A program made the position numbers and the translations under genes. The notes under the pieces were generated by a model. That model saw nothing but the letters and a program-made list of their open reading frames with translations, ran no database searches and was not told the DNA's origin. From Chloroflexota bacterium (GTDB lineage Bacteria; Chloroflexota; Anaerolineae; Aggregatilineales; Phototrophicaceae): a stretch of 59,394 nt of DNA. Location of the stretch: contig JAPOWK010000042.1 in assembly GCA_026707665.1 (NCBI GenBank), positions 1 through 59,394 on the forward strand. Direction: 5' to 3'. Positions 16,051 to 25,942 of this stretch are shown here, piece after piece; the first letter of the stretch is position 1; every line of letters starts with the position of its first letter.

Positions 16051-19000
16051 ATGGACTTAGACGGCAAGCCGCGTGGCGCGGACAGCGAGGATCCCGAGAG
16101 AACCGAGCAAGCCCCGAAGTTCCCGCCGGCGGAAGACGATACCATGACCACCGAGATGGTCAAAGTGGAGCGCGGAGAGGATGCGCCCTTTGCGCTGCCG
16201 CATGTCTCGGAATTGGAGGAGACGACCCCGCGCGACGCCCGCAGCGAGCTGGTCACCTTGCCCGCTTATGGACAGGTTGCCGCGCCGCTGCCGCGCCAAA
16301 ACAACTTGAACCAGACCCCGCCTACGGAAATCGGCGCCGTCGCTGTTCCCGCGACCACCCCGGCCCCAGCGCGTATTTCCAGAAACCAGGCGCCCACGCT
16401 CCCCAATATCGCCAAGGTCAGCGGTCCCGAGCTCGCGCTGGCGCAATCGCCGGGTCCACCGGCCGGCGAGTCGACCAATCTGGCGCGCAAACGGCGGCGC
16501 AAGCGGCGCTTCCTCGGCGCCCCCATCGGCTGCCTTTGGCTCTTGATCGGCATGATGTTGACCTTCTGTGGCGGCTTGACCCTGCTGACAACTGGCGCGG
16601 CGCTGGTCATTCTGCCGCAGGTCGAGGCCGAGTGGACTGCCCGCATCGCTGAAGTCGATAACTATCGCGGCTTCGAGAGCAGCTTCATCTATGACCGCTA
16701 CGGCAATGAACTCTACGAGGCTTTTGGAGAGGGCCGGCGGACGCGGGTCAGTTACGACCGCATCCCCGACGCGCTTGTCTTGGCGACCATCGCCATAGAA
16801 GACGATTCCTTCTTCAAAAACATCGGCATTGATGTCGGTCATACGGTGCTGGCCGCTTTGAACTATGTAGGCGCCGCCGACCGCGACAGCACGCCCGGGG
16901 GCAGCACCATCACGCAGCAGCTGGTGCGCAATATCTTCTTTGACTTCGAGAAGCGCGCCGAACGCAGCATCGCCCGCAAAGCGGAAGAAATCCTGCTGGC
17001 GATTGTGCTGACGCAATCCCGCAGCAAAGAAGAAATCCTCGAGATGTACTTCAACGAGATCTACTACGGCAACCTGGCTTACGGTGTGCAGACCGCCTCC
17101 CAGACTTTCTTCGGCAAAGATGTCGATCAACTGAGCGTCGGGGAAGCGGCTATGCTGGCCGGCTTGCCACAGGCGCCCGCCTGGCTTGATCCGCTGAATC
17201 CGGACCCGGCGGTGCAAGCCGCGGTCGATGAGCGCTGGCGGCAAGTGCTGGGCGAAATGGTCGAAGAGGGCTTCATCTCGCGCGAGCAGGCGCGGCTGGC
17301 GCTGCAGGAAGGGTTGTCCTTCGCGCCGGCAAACACATCCTTGGTCGCGCCGCATTTTACCGTCTATGCGCAGGCGCAATTAGAGCGGCTGATGCGCCGG
17401 CTGGGCTATAGCCCCGAAGATGTCACCGGCGGCGGATTGCGCGTCTACACCACGCTCGATCAGGATGTGAACCGCCTGGCGCAGCGTGCGGCCGGGGAGC
17501 AAGTGGCGCGGCTTCAATCGAAAAACGTCAGTAACGCGGCGGTCGTCGTTACCAAACCGGCCAGCGGCGAGATCATCGCCATGATCGGCAGCATTGATTA
17601 CAACAACGAGGCGATTGATGGCAGCGTAAACGTCACTACCGCTTTCCGGCAGCCTGGCAGCACCATCAAGCCATTCACCTATTCGGCGGCGCTGGAGCGG
17701 GGCCTGTCTACTGTCGATGTGCTCTGGGATACGCGCACGCAAATCGCGCTGCCCGGCGGCCCCGACTATACACCGCGCAATTACGATGAGGCTTTCCACG
17801 GACCGATGACGATGCGCGCGGCGCTCGCCAACAGCTATAACATCCCGGCGGTGCAGACGCTGCGTCGTGTTGGCGTGGATTATCTGTTGAGCCTGCTGCG
17901 GCGGCTCGGCATCAGCACACTCGACGAGGATGCCTCCAATTACGGCTTGTCCCTGACTTTGGGCGGTGGCGAAGTCACCCTGATCGAATTGACTAACGCC
18001 TTTGCCGTCTTCGCCAATCAAGGTGACTATGTGCCGTTAACCGCCATTCTCTGCGTGATCGACAGCGATGATCAGATTCTTTATCAGTATGACGACGGCT
18101 GTCCTGACGGGCAGCTCAACGAGCGCACGGTTCTGCAGGGCGCCTTTGCCGCTCGTGTGCTTGATCCGCGAGTCGCCTTCGTGGTCAGCGATATGCTGGG
18201 CGACAATCAGGCGCGTACGCCGGCGATGGGCGCTTACAGTTCGCTGCGAACGGAGGGAATCTACGCTGCGGTCAAGACCGGCACCACCGACGATGTCAAG
18301 GACAATTGGACCATCGGTTATACGCGCAATGTCGCCGTCGGCGTTTGGGTGGGCAATAATGATGGTGAGCCGATGATCGATTCTTCCGGCTTGACCGGCG
18401 CCGCGCCAATCTGGAATACCGTGCTCAGCGGGATCTACGCGGACAATCAACTGCTCGCCGCCTTCGCCAGCGACGGGCAGCTATTGAACGATCAGCTGAT
18501 TCCGCCCAGCGGCATGACGCTGCGCCAAGTCTGCGATGTGCGTTTGTTGACTGAGCTCTCACCGCGCTGCCCGGCCACAATCAACGAGTGGACGCTGAAT
18601 GCTCCCGCCGGCGTCCCCGATGGGCAGGGCGGTCTCGTCTATCCCCCACCGGCGCAGCAATACTCGACGCCGGTCCCCACGCAGGGTTCGGTCTTGCAGG
18701 AGGTCTCGCCCGGTGTCTATCAGACGCTCGTCTATCCCTTGCCTCCTGATGTCGCCGCCGGCATTCAATTTCAGCTCCGCCCGGGAGAGAAGCCGCCGGT
18801 CCCGCCAAAATACTGCCGCGTCCCGGTGCAGGAAGCGGGTGAAGCGCTCGCGGCCGGCGCGCAAAATCTCCTCTTCACAGGCGGGCCGACCACATCGCAT
18901 GATGACGCCGTCGAAGCCGAACGTTACGCGCGCGAAAATGGCTTGGCTTACCTGCCGACTGTCGATTGCTGGCCCGGCGTTTACACGATGCAGCCGATCG

Positions 19001-19308
19001 GCAACGTTGGCGCGGCTTTGCAGATCCAGCAACCCGCCCCGGGCCAAACCGTCAGCGGCGCCATCCCGATCATTGGCACCGCCCAGTTCAACCCGAGTCA
19101 AGCTGAGAATTATCATTTCTATATCCGCGGCGGTCAGTTCGCCGATTGGACGCCCCTCGGCAACCCACATCACTATTCGGTGGTTCAAGGTCGCTTGGAA
19201 ACGCTGCATGCCGACGCGTTGCGGCCAGGCAATTATGTTCTGCGGCTGGCGCTGGTCCAGGGCGGAAACATCGCGCAGGCGACCGATGTCATTTTCACGG
19301 TACCCTGA
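16051..19308 (+). CDS. Class A penicillin-binding protein (PBP1A-type transglycosylase/transpeptidase)
   Basis: 1085 residues, long for the family. RBS AGGAAAGG precedes the ATG. A ~165-residue low-complexity cytoplasmic N-terminus ends in a basic KRRRKRR stretch, then one membrane span (about 168-195). The GT51 glycosyltransferase domain follows (FESSFIYDRYGN, ATIAIEDDSFF, GGSTITQQLVRN, EILEMYFNEIYYGN). The transpeptidase domain has the active-site S537-T-I-K, S595-Y-N and K742-T-G motifs, all intact. The C-terminus adds a Pro-rich stretch with four Cys and a final ~85-residue beta domain (QPAPGQTVSGAIPIIG on) like the Ig/FN3-like add-ons of other Chloroflexota PBPs. It polymerises and crosslinks peptidoglycan outside the membrane. 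Confidence 0.95.
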   Translation: MDLDGKPRGADSEDPERTEQAPKFPPAEDDTMTTEMVKVERGEDAPFALPHVSELEETTPRDARSELVTLPAYGQVAAPLPRQNNLNQTPPTEIGAVAVPATTPAPARISRNQAPTLPNIAKVSGPELALAQSPGPPAGESTNLARKRRRKRRFLGAPIGCLWLLIGMMLTFCGGLTLLTTGAALVILPQVEAEWTARIAEVDNYRGFESSFIYDRYGNELYEAFGEGRRTRVSYDRIPDALVLATIAIEDDSFFKNIGIDVGHTVLAALNYVGAADRDSTPGGSTITQQLVRNIFFDFEKRAERSIARKAEEILLAIVLTQSRSKEEILEMYFNEIYYGNLAYGVQTASQTFFGKDVDQLSVGEAAMLAGLPQAPAWLDPLNPDPAVQAAVDERWRQVLGEMVEEGFISREQARLALQEGLSFAPANTSLVAPHFTVYAQAQLERLMRRLGYSPEDVTGGGLRVYTTLDQDVNRLAQRAAGEQVARLQSKNVSNAAVVVTKPASGEIIAMIGSIDYNNEAIDGSVNVTTAFRQPGSTIKPFTYSAALERGLSTVDVLWDTRTQIALPGGPDYTPRNYDEAFHGPMTMRAALANSYNIPAVQTLRRVGVDYLLSLLRRLGISTLDEDASNYGLSLTLGGGEVTLIELTNAFAVFANQGDYVPLTAILCVIDSDDQILYQYDDGCPDGQLNERTVLQGAFAARVLDPRVAFVVSDMLGDNQARTPAMGAYSSLRTEGIYAAVKTGTTDDVKDNWTIGYTRNVAVGVWVGNNDGEPMIDSSGLTGAAPIWNTVLSGIYADNQLLAAFASDGQLLNDQLIPPSGMTLRQVCDVRLLTELSPRCPATINEWTLNAPAGVPDGQGGLVYPPPAQQYSTPVPTQGSVLQEVSPGVYQTLVYPLPPDVAAGIQFQLRPGEKPPVPPKYCRVPVQEAGEALAAGAQNLLFTGGPTTSHDDAVEAERYARENGLAYLPTVDCWPGVYTMQPIGNVGAALQIQQPAPGQTVSGAIPIIGTAQFNPSQAENYHFYIRGGQFADWTPLGNPHHYSVVQGRLETLHADALRPGNYVLRLALVQGGNIAQATDVIFTVP

Positions 19309-19341
19309 TTATGGTGTAATACTGGCGCGATGCGGTGAAGG

Positions 19342-19366
19342 TGTAGGGGCGACCTACCAGGTCGCC
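19342..19366. repeat. TGTAGGGGCG hairpin, ACCT/AGGT arm type
   Basis: GGGGCGACCT-ACC-AGGTCGCC hairpin 33 nt after the PBP stop; same arm sequence as 5878-5902. Position after a stop codon means it could double as a transcription end signal, though no T-run follows. Confidence 0.7.
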
Positions 19367-19417
19367 TGACTTGAAATCTGTGTATCATTGCATAATGGAA
19401 CCGACGCTCCGCAAACC

Positions 19418-20131
19418 ATGACCGATAGGGCAAATCAGTCAGATGACCTCCCGGAGGCGCTGCTTTCGGCTGACTCGCTTCGGCAAGCGAGCGCCATGCC
19501 TTGGAAAGCGGGCAATGAGCTTCGCCGCTGGTTGATCCTGCCCCTCGCTTGGTGGGCGCTGCGCGGCATCGAGATCGGCGCTGGCTGGCGTTTCTATGGG
19601 CTTCCCATCATCCAGCGCCACCGCCGCAGCCAGATCCGTATCGGACGCGCTATGAATTTGCGCTCAACGGCGCGCAGCAACCCGCTGGGACCAAATCATC
19701 CGGTCATCATCAGCACCAGGCGGGCGGGCGCCATCCTGACGATCGGCGATGACTTCGGCATGACCGGCGGCTCGCTCGTCTGTGATCAGCGCATCCGCAT
19801 TGGCGATCGCGTCTGGGTGGGCGCCAACGCCGTCATCTGCGATACTGATTTTCATCCGCTCGATCCGGAGACGAGGCGGGCGAGACCACTGGAGGGCAAC
19901 ACGGCGCCGGTGGAGATCGCCGACGATGTCTTCATCGGCATGCACGCGCTGATTCTGAAAGGCGTTCGCATTGGCGAGCGGGCTGTAATCGGCGCCGGCA
20001 GCGTGGTCAGCAGGGACGTCCCGGCGGGCGCGATCGTCGCCGGCAATCCCGCGCGCGTCATCGCCGAGTTGCCGACTACTCCAGATAAACCAGGTCGTAG
20101 GTCAGCAGAATCGAATCGCCCAAAGCGATGA
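19418..20131 (+). CDS. Left-handed beta-helix acyltransferase (WbbJ/CatB-like)
   Basis: 237 residues from the ATG at 19418; a TTG at 19388 would add 10. Hexapeptide repeats from about residue 100: IGDDFGMTGGSLVC, IRIGDRVWVGANAVIC, IADDVFIGMHALILKG, VRIGERAVIGAGSVVS, ending in PAGAIVAGNPARVI, the classic terminus of O-acetyltransferases. An insertion loop with DTDFHPLDPE carries the expected catalytic His. It likely O-acetylates a sugar of an envelope glycan using acetyl-CoA. Its last ~56 nt overlap the convergent TIR-FHA gene; residues after GNPARVIAEL are a non-conserved tail. Confidence 0.9.
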   Translation: MTDRANQSDDLPEALLSADSLRQASAMPWKAGNELRRWLILPLAWWALRGIEIGAGWRFYGLPIIQRHRRSQIRIGRAMNLRSTARSNPLGPNHPVIISTRRAGAILTIGDDFGMTGGSLVCDQRIRIGDRVWVGANAVICDTDFHPLDPETRRARPLEGNTAPVEIADDVFIGMHALILKGVRIGERAVIGAGSVVSRDVPAGAIVAGNPARVIAELPTTPDKPGRRSAESNRPKR

Positions 20132-20846
20132 TGTCGCCATCATTCAGGCGCGTCCGCTGCGAGACTTGCAGGCCGTTTACGCGGGTGCCGTTGGTGCTGC
20201 CCAAGTCTTGCAGGTGATAGTCTTGACCCTGCAGGTTGAGCCGCAAATGATAGCGGCTGACCTGTCCGTCGCGGATGGCGATATCGTTGGCGAGGTCGCG
20301 CCCGATGTTGACCAACTCCCGCTCCAGTTGATAGATCTGATTCCGCAGCGGTCCGCGCCGCATGACGAGCCAGTATCCCGGTTCCGTCGGCATCACGCTC
20401 TTGTCGATATCAAGCGACTCTTCGGCTGCATTCGTTGCCGGCCGGCGATCGGCAGCGGCGCGCGCCAACTGTCCGTTGAAATCCCCCAGGAAATGATCCC
20501 AGAAGTGGTTTTCATCGCTGAAGCTGCGCGCGTCGTAGCGCTTGACCGTACTCAATCGCGGATGCTCCGGCGCTTCTTCATAGACGAGCGCGAAAACGGG
20601 CAAGCCCACGCCCACAGCCAGCGCCCACTCATAGGTGACGTAACTTGAGTGAGCAGCCGCCACGGTCACGATTACGATCAGCGCGTCTGCCGCTTGAATC
20701 GCCGTGTCCATCTCATAATGCCAGTTGGCCCCTGCAAGCGGCTGGGGGTCAATCCAGGGGCGGTGTCCTTGCGCCATCAGAATCCGCCGCAATTCCTCCG
20801 CTCGTTCGGCGTCTTCCGGCGCAAATGACAAATAGACCTTTTTCAT
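20076..20846 (-). CDS. TIR-FHA fusion protein
   Basis: 256 residues from the ATG at 20846, with GGTGG about 7 nt upstream; a GTG directly after the preceding gene's stop (20858) is an alternative. N-terminal TIR domain (about residues 1-120): VYLSFAPEDAE, HRPWIDPQPL, GANWHYEMDTAI, ADALIVIVT, and SSYVTYEWALA, whose Glu aligns with the catalytic Glu of NADase TIR domains. A ~35-residue linker follows, then an FHA domain (about 165-250) with INIGRD-type start (VNIGRDLANDI), VSRYHLRL and the DLGSTNGTRVNG phosphothreonine-binding loop. FHA reads Thr phosphorylation, so the TIR activity may be under Ser/Thr-kinase control; no kinase is in the window. Directly downstream of a GT4 gene. Confidence 0.88.
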   Translation of the reverse strand: MKKVYLSFAPEDAERAEELRRILMAQGHRPWIDPQPLAGANWHYEMDTAIQAADALIVIVTVAAAHSSYVTYEWALAVGVGLPVFALVYEEAPEHPRLSTVKRYDARSFSDENHFWDHFLGDFNGQLARAAADRRPATNAAEESLDIDKSVMPTEPGYWLVMRRGPLRNQIYQLERELVNIGRDLANDIAIRDGQVSRYHLRLNLQGQDYHLQDLGSTNGTRVNGLQVSQRTRLNDGDIIALGDSILLTYDLVYLE

Positions 20847-20858
20847 GAGCGGATCCAC

Positions 20859-21983
20859 CTAGCGCAGAATCCTTTCGTACACCGCGATGGTGCCGTCAAC
20901 CATGCCATCGACGCTGAAGCGCTCTTCCAGGCGGGCGGCGCCCAGCAGCCCCATGTACTTGCGCAGCGCGCGATCCTTGAGCAGGCGCGTCATCGCCTTC
21001 GCCAGTTGGTCGACCTGGCGCGGCTCAACCAGGATGCCCGTCTCTCCGTCCACTACGATCTCCGGTATGGCGCCGACGCGGCTGGCGACGATCGGCACGC
21101 GCCGCGACATCGCCTCCAGCAACACGAGACCGAAACCCTCGCGCAAGCTCGGCAGCAAAAAGACATCAAAGGCGGCCATCAGGTCAGCCGCATCCGCCCG
21201 CCAGCCCAGCCAGAAGACGCGGTCGGCAATGCCCAGCATGCTCGCCAGGCGCCGCAGCTCTTCGGCTTTCTCGCCATCGCCGGCAATTGCCAGATAGGCG
21301 CGCGGGAAATCTGTGCGAATACGACGCAGCGCCTCCAACGCGTAAGGGATGCCTTTCTGCTCCACCAGACGGCAGGCCATGCCCAGCAATTGCGCATCGG
21401 TCCCCAATTTCAACTCGGCGCGCAGCCGCTGTCGGGCGCTGTTGATGTCTTCGTCGCTGAGCCAACGGTATTCCATGCCATAGCGAACGACGGTGATTTT
21501 ATCGGCGGGCGCCTCTTCAATCTCCAGGGCGAATTGCTGCATCGCGGCTGAGATGGCGATGCCGGCGTCGATCATTCGCCAGAGCCGCCGATGGATCCGG
21601 CGCCAGCGCGTTCGATAGCGAAAGGCATCATCGAGATGCCGGCTACTGACGATGGCGGGGACGCCGGCGAGCTTGGCGGCAAAACAGCCGAAGAGATCGG
21701 CATGAATCAGGTGCGTATGGACGATATCTGGCTTGATTCTGCGCAGCGCGCGCCGCAGCCGCCAAAGCAGCGGCAAATCATAATCGCGCCCGATCGGCAA
21801 GCGCTGGATCGGGATATCCCGCTGTTCGGCCGCGGCCACCATCTCATCCATCGGCCTTTCGCGCTCGACGAGGATGATCAAGCGGGCATCGACGCCGCGC
21901 CCCCGCAAGCCTTCCAGCAGGAAGAGCAGGTGCCGTTCGGCGCCGCTTATGCGAGTCACTTTGATGATATGAACGATGCGCAT
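20859..21983 (-). CDS. Glycosyltransferase family 4
   Basis: 374 residues from the ATG at 21983 (MRIVHIIKV); the frame continues upstream into repeat-derived sequence. GT-B fold protein: N-terminal GAERHLLFLLEGL acceptor-side loop, HTHLIHADLFGC, and in the donor-side domain the E-x7-E motif in LREGFGLVLLEAMSRRVPIVAS followed by GAIPEIV. It moves a sugar from a nucleotide donor onto an envelope glycan or lipid. The TIR-FHA gene follows with 12 nt between stop and ATG, so the two are probably one transcript. The immediate upstream region is the 140-bp repeat element at 22025-22164. Confidence 0.92.
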   Translation of the reverse strand: MRIVHIIKVTRISGAERHLLFLLEGLRGRGVDARLIILVERERPMDEMVAAAEQRDIPIQRLPIGRDYDLPLLWRLRRALRRIKPDIVHTHLIHADLFGCFAAKLAGVPAIVSSRHLDDAFRYRTRWRRIHRRLWRMIDAGIAISAAMQQFALEIEEAPADKITVVRYGMEYRWLSDEDINSARQRLRAELKLGTDAQLLGMACRLVEQKGIPYALEALRRIRTDFPRAYLAIAGDGEKAEELRRLASMLGIADRVFWLGWRADAADLMAAFDVFLLPSLREGFGLVLLEAMSRRVPIVASRVGAIPEIVVDGETGILVEPRQVDQLAKAMTRLLKDRALRKYMGLLGAARLEERFSVDGMVDGTIAVYERILR

Positions 21984-22024
21984 CTTTCCTCGTTCGATCC
22001 ACCGCCTCCACACGCGTTGAGGTA

Positions 22025-22164
22025 TGTAGGGGCGAAACGGTGGCTCGCCCAACAATTTACATCATTTGCCGGTGGGCGACTCACGGTTCGCGTAGGTCGC
22101 GTAGGTCGCGTAGACACAGACCGCCGACACAGACCGCTGGCACTGACCGTCAGTCGCCCCTACA
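22025..22164. repeat. TGTAGGGGCG...CGCCCCTACA inverted-repeat element (140 bp)
   Basis: Perfect 10-bp terminal inverted repeats. Internally a short tandem of GTAGGTCGC units (about 22100-22122) precedes GCGTAGACACAGACCGCC and related ACACAGACCGC / GCACTGACCGTC units. Same layout as 8740-8858. It supplies the upstream region of the GT4 gene and lies after the M28 peptidase gene. Confidence 0.8.
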
Positions 22165-22219
22165 ACGATTAGGGTCTATGACTGAAATTCCGGCCGCCAT
22201 TCCCGGACTACAATTGCTC

Positions 22220-23596
22220 CTAGCGCGGGACGATCTCCCGAGACAGTGGACCGATCAACCCACGGGCGTCGCGGGCGGCGATGGCGATCCCGGCGTAGTC
22301 AGAAAAGCCGGCCCAGACAACCTTGGTCTCGTCAATGGGCAGCTGATCGGCGTAGATCAGCGAGCCGGCCGGGCGCAGCGCAATGATGTAACTGGCGGCC
22401 TCTTCCACTGGTTCCCAGACCAGCTCTTTCTTCCCTCCGTCCCGCTCGCGCAAGGCGATATTGGCCGGAGGTCTTGGTCCTTCGGCCAAGGCGGCGACCA
22501 GCGCCAGAGCCGCTTGCGTCGAACGGCGCAAGTAATCCGGCTCGATAAATTCAATCGTATCGGTCGGATCGGCATTGCGCTTCTCTTCGAAGGCGTTGAT
22601 AAATCGAATCGCCGGATAGCCCAAATCGCTAAAAGACTGATGATCGCCATAGCGATTCTCGCGATCGACCGCGTCCATCACATGCAGGTCGATATCGAGC
22701 TCATAATTGTGCCCGAGGAAGTTGGCTTCCCGCGCCAGCCGCCGCGAGACCGAGCTGTCGTTGGGTCCTTCGGAAAAGACGCGCAGGTATCGATCTTCGC
22801 GATTGCCATTGAAGTCGTGGATGTTGCCGATGGTGTCGAGGTTAATCATGCCAATCACATTGACATTGTCATCGGCTATCCAGCGGGCGAAGGCGATGCT
22901 GCCCTGCCGCTGGATTTCTTCCGCCGAAAACAAGACGAACATGATGGTCGCTTTGTATTGCGAGGCGCTCATGATGCGCGCCATCTCCAGCACCGCCGCC
23001 ACGCCCGAGCCGTTGTCATTGGCGCCAGGCGCGTAAGCCGTGCCGGAATCGCGCGGCGTGCCAATGCTGTCATAATGCGCGCCAACGATGATGGTGCCGG
23101 CATTCAAATCCGTGCCGCTGATCGCGCCGACCACATTATATTGCGACGTTCTCTCGTCGGGGCTGGTGTAGGCATAGAAGCCGACTTCAAAGGTATAGAA
23201 CTTCCCGCCCGAGGCCGCCCGGAAAATCTCGAACTGGTCGTTAATGTAGCGCCGCGCCGCGCCGATGCCTTCCCTCGCTGAAGTTTGCGTCGAATTAATG
23301 TGCCGCGTCCGCAGGTCCTGCAGGCTGCGAATGTGCGACATCATTCGGTCGGACTCGACCTGGTCCAGCAGCTGGCGCATGGCGTCGTCGCTCGGCGGCA
23401 GCGGCGTCGCGCCGATAGCGGGCAGGGCGACCGGCCGCGCCTCCGCGTAGCCGAGAGTAGCTTGCGGTGTTGGGGTCGGCAGAGGCGCCAGTGTCGGCGG
23501 GGCGTTGTCGCTTGTACCCAGGTTGCACGAAAGCAGCAGGAGCATGAATCCAGTTAAGATGAGGGCGGATTGGCGATGGCTGGCTGTCCTGTCCAT
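22220..23596 (-). CDS. M28-family zinc aminopeptidase, lipoprotein
   Basis: 458 residues from the ATG at 23596, which opens the signal peptide (SALILTGFMLLLLSC; lipobox LLSC). A Thr/Pro linker follows. Di-zinc peptidase ligands of family M28 are all present: His in VGAHYDSI, bridging Asp in PGANDNGSG, Glu pair in LFSAEEI, Asp in INLDTIGN, and His in GDHQSFSDLG. It should release N-terminal amino acids outside the membrane. The C-terminal ~90 residues form a small beta domain (LRERDGGKKELVWEPVEEA) resembling FN3. Divergent from the SDR gene. Confidence 0.9.
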   Translation of the reverse strand: MDRTASHRQSALILTGFMLLLLSCNLGTSDNAPPTLAPLPTPTPQATLGYAEARPVALPAIGATPLPPSDDAMRQLLDQVESDRMMSHIRSLQDLRTRHINSTQTSAREGIGAARRYINDQFEIFRAASGGKFYTFEVGFYAYTSPDERTSQYNVVGAISGTDLNAGTIIVGAHYDSIGTPRDSGTAYAPGANDNGSGVAAVLEMARIMSASQYKATIMFVLFSAEEIQRQGSIAFARWIADDNVNVIGMINLDTIGNIHDFNGNREDRYLRVFSEGPNDSSVSRRLAREANFLGHNYELDIDLHVMDAVDRENRYGDHQSFSDLGYPAIRFINAFEEKRNADPTDTIEFIEPDYLRRSTQAALALVAALAEGPRPPANIALRERDGGKKELVWEPVEEAASYIIALRPAGSLIYADQLPIDETKVVWAGFSDYAGIAIAARDARGLIGPLSREIVPR

Positions 23597-23777
23597 ACTG
23601 GCGATTCTAGCATAGTTCGGCGAAGCCATATCGTCTGTAGACGGCGCGTCCATAAGCCGTACAATAGTCGTAACGTATCGTATGCATGAGTCATAAAGCG
23701 CCAATGCCAGGTCCTTGTTTTCGCGATTCGCTAGCCGATTTCCATCACCTTATCAGGCGGAATACTGGAGCCAAGAC

Positions 23778-24788
23778 ATGCGAATTCTGATCATCGGCGG
23801 GACGGTCTTTCTGGGACGCGCGCTTGTGGATGCGGCGCTGCAGCGGGATCACCAAGTCACGCTCTTCAACCGGGGCCGTAGCAGCCCCGATGCTTACCCT
23901 GACATCGAAACGATTCAGGGTGACCGGGACCGCAATCTCGATCGCTTGGGCGGAAGACGCTGGGATGCGGTTGTCGATACTTGCGGTTATCGGCCCGGGC
24001 AGCTCCGGCTTTCCACAGCGGCGTTGCGGCCGGCGGTGGAACATTATTGCTTCATCTCGACGCTGTCGGTATACCCGGTCGCTGGTGAGCCGAATCGTGA
24101 TGAGACGGCGCCTCTATTGACCTTGAAAGACGACTCTTGCGAAGAAGTCTCTGCCGAGTCTTACGGTCCGCTCAAAGTTGGCTGTGAAGCACAGGTCATG
24201 GAAGCGTTTCCGCAAAGCGCTCTGATCATCCGCGCCGGCCTAATCGTCGGTCCCTATGACCAGACCAATCGATTCACCTATTGGGTGACGCGCGCCGCCA
24301 GGGGAGGCGATGCCATCGCGCCGCCGGCACAGCAGCCGCTCCAGTTCATAGACGCGCGCGACCTGGCCGACTTTGTTTTGCGCGGGATCGAGAGGCGGAC
24401 TTCGGGCGTATACAACGTGACCGGACCAGCAAAGCGCTTGACATTCGGCGAATTTCTGCCGCAAGCGAAAGGGGCGCTAGCCAGTGATGTCCGCTTCCAT
24501 CACGTCAGCGATGAATTCTTGCAGCGGCAGGGCGTTGATGAGTTCATGGGATTGCCGCTCTGGCTCAATCAAGAAGCGGCGGAAAGTTTCATGACCTTCA
24601 GTATAGAGCGGGCGCTCGCCGCCGGGCTGCGGTTTCGAGCGCTGTCCCAGACGATTCGCGCCACTAATGACTGGGCGCGCGCCAACCCGGACGCGCCAAA
24701 GCAAGCCGACTTGCCAACTGAACTTGAAGCAACCCTGCTGGAGGCTTGGTATCCGTCGCGGCGGCGGGCGCGCTCGCGGAAGCGCTAA
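23778..24788 (+). CDS. NAD-dependent epimerase/SDR family protein
   Basis: 336 residues from the ATG at 23778; upstream in-frame codons lack similarity. Rossmann start [21 protein letters not shown] (glycine motif GGTVFLG), [32 protein letters not shown], and the SDR dyad Y-G-P-L-K. The GGTxFLG form and the DTCGY segment fit the group annotated as isoflavone reductase-like/UDP-glucose 4-epimerase-like in bacteria. Substrate unknown. Its stop overlaps the stop of the convergent sigma factor gene by 4 nt. Confidence 0.88.
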   Translation: MRILIIGGTVFLGRALVDAALQRDHQVTLFNRGRSSPDAYPDIETIQGDRDRNLDRLGGRRWDAVVDTCGYRPGQLRLSTAALRPAVEHYCFISTLSVYPVAGEPNRDETAPLLTLKDDSCEEVSAESYGPLKVGCEAQVMEAFPQSALIIRAGLIVGPYDQTNRFTYWVTRAARGGDAIAPPAQQPLQFIDARDLADFVLRGIERRTSGVYNVTGPAKRLTFGEFLPQAKGALASDVRFHHVSDEFLQRQGVDEFMGLPLWLNQEAAESFMTFSIERALAAGLRFRALSQTIRATNDWARANPDAPKQADLPTELEATLLEAWYPSRRRARSRKR

Positions 24789-25924
24789 TCCAGATAGTCG
24801 CGCAGTTTGCGGCTGCGTCTCGGATGACGCAAGCGCCGCAGCGCCCGTCCCTCAATTTGCCGGATCCGCTCGCGCGTCAAGCCAAACTTCTGCCCAACCT
24901 CTTCCAAGGTATAGCAATGGCCGTTTTGCAGGCCGAAGCGCAGGCGCAGGATGCGGGCTTCGCGCGGCGTCAAGGTATTCAGGAGTTCTTCAATCTTTTC
25001 TTTCAGCAGCTTGTTGTAGGCGCTGTCCGATGGATTCGGCTCGCGATCGTTCTCAATGAAGCTGCCCAGTTCGCTGTCGTCATCTTTGCCAACCGGATGC
25101 TCCAGGCTCAGGGGCCGCCAGGAGACTTTTAGCATCCACTGCACCTTGCGCGGTTCGCACTCCATCACCTCGGCGATTTCTTCCACCGACGGTTTGCAGC
25201 CGGTCTCCTGCTCCAGGTCGCGCGCCACGCGATACAACTGCCGGATGCGGTCGGTCATGTGGACCGGCACGCGAATGGTGCGGCCCTGATCAGCGATCGC
25301 GCGCGTGATCGTCTGTCGGATCCACCAGGTCGCGTAGGTGCTGAAGCGATAACCGCGGTGGTAGTCGAACTTTTCCACCGCCTTCATCAGCCCAAGGTTG
25401 CCTTCCTGAATCAAATCGAGGAAGGGCACGCCGCGCGACATGTATTTCTTGGCGATGGAAACTACCAGCCGCGTATTCGCCTTGATGAGGTGGTCGCGCG
25501 CGTTCAAGCCATCTTGAATCAGGAATTGCCATTCTGCCCGGCGCTCATGATTGGGCGCCTGCTTCAACTGCCCTTCGGCTTTTTGGCCCGCTTCCTGGCG
25601 CATGGCCAACTGCACTTCTTCCTCTGTGGTCAACAGAGGAACGCGCGCCATTTCCTTGAGATACAAGCCGACTGTATCGCTTGACGCTATTTCGCCGAGG
25701 TCGTGATCGTCTTCATCCTCGTCGAGTTCGAGGTCCTCTTCAAAAGCCTCTTCAAACAGCTCAATGTCGGCTTCGTCGAAGAAGAGCTCCATGGAGTTCT
25801 TCTCACCCTTGTTTTCGTCCAGGTAGGTCATTAAGTCGATATCAGACTCGTACCTGCCATCCAACTCGTCCACAGTTTCACCCCTAGCTTGCCGGATACG
25901 GGCGCGGCCAAATGCCGGGCGCAT
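24785..25924 (-). CDS. sigA: Primary (SigA/RpoD-type) RNA polymerase sigma factor
   Basis: 379 residues from the ATG at 25924; a GTG at 25873 with AGGGGTG in front gives 362 residues and may be the true start. An acidic region ([10 protein letters not shown]) replaces sigma 1.1. Region 1.2 ([15 protein letters not shown]), region 2 ([36 protein letters not shown] in part, then [18 protein letters not shown] with RTIRVPVH), region 3 and region 4 ([18 protein letters not shown]) are all intact. It recruits polymerase to -35/-10 promoters such as the one before tRNA-Arg. An insert of about 25 residues ([17 protein letters not shown]) lies between 1.2 and 2.1. Confidence 0.93.
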   Translation of the reverse strand: MRPAFGRARIRQARGETVDELDGRYESDIDLMTYLDENKGEKNSMELFFDEADIELFEEAFEEDLELDEDEDDHDLGEIASSDTVGLYLKEMARVPLLTTEEEVQLAMRQEAGQKAEGQLKQAPNHERRAEWQFLIQDGLNARDHLIKANTRLVVSIAKKYMSRGVPFLDLIQEGNLGLMKAVEKFDYHRGYRFSTYATWWIRQTITRAIADQGRTIRVPVHMTDRIRQLYRVARDLEQETGCKPSVEEIAEVMECEPRKVQWMLKVSWRPLSLEHPVGKDDDSELGSFIENDREPNPSDSAYNKLLKEKIEELLNTLTPREARILRLRFGLQNGHCYTLEEVGQKFGLTRERIRQIEGRALRRLRHPRRSRKLRDYLD

Positions 25925-25942
25925 CCGCTTGATCGTCTTGGC

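Noticed and set aside
20076..20846. TIR-FHA gene as part of a multi-gene anti-phage island
   Set aside because: Neighbours are glycosyltransferase and acyltransferase genes; no other defence genes, integrase or nuclease nearby.
25925..25942. Expected rpmF after the DUF177 gene
   Set aside because: Only 18 nt separate the genes; no L32 reading frame there. The gene must be elsewhere.
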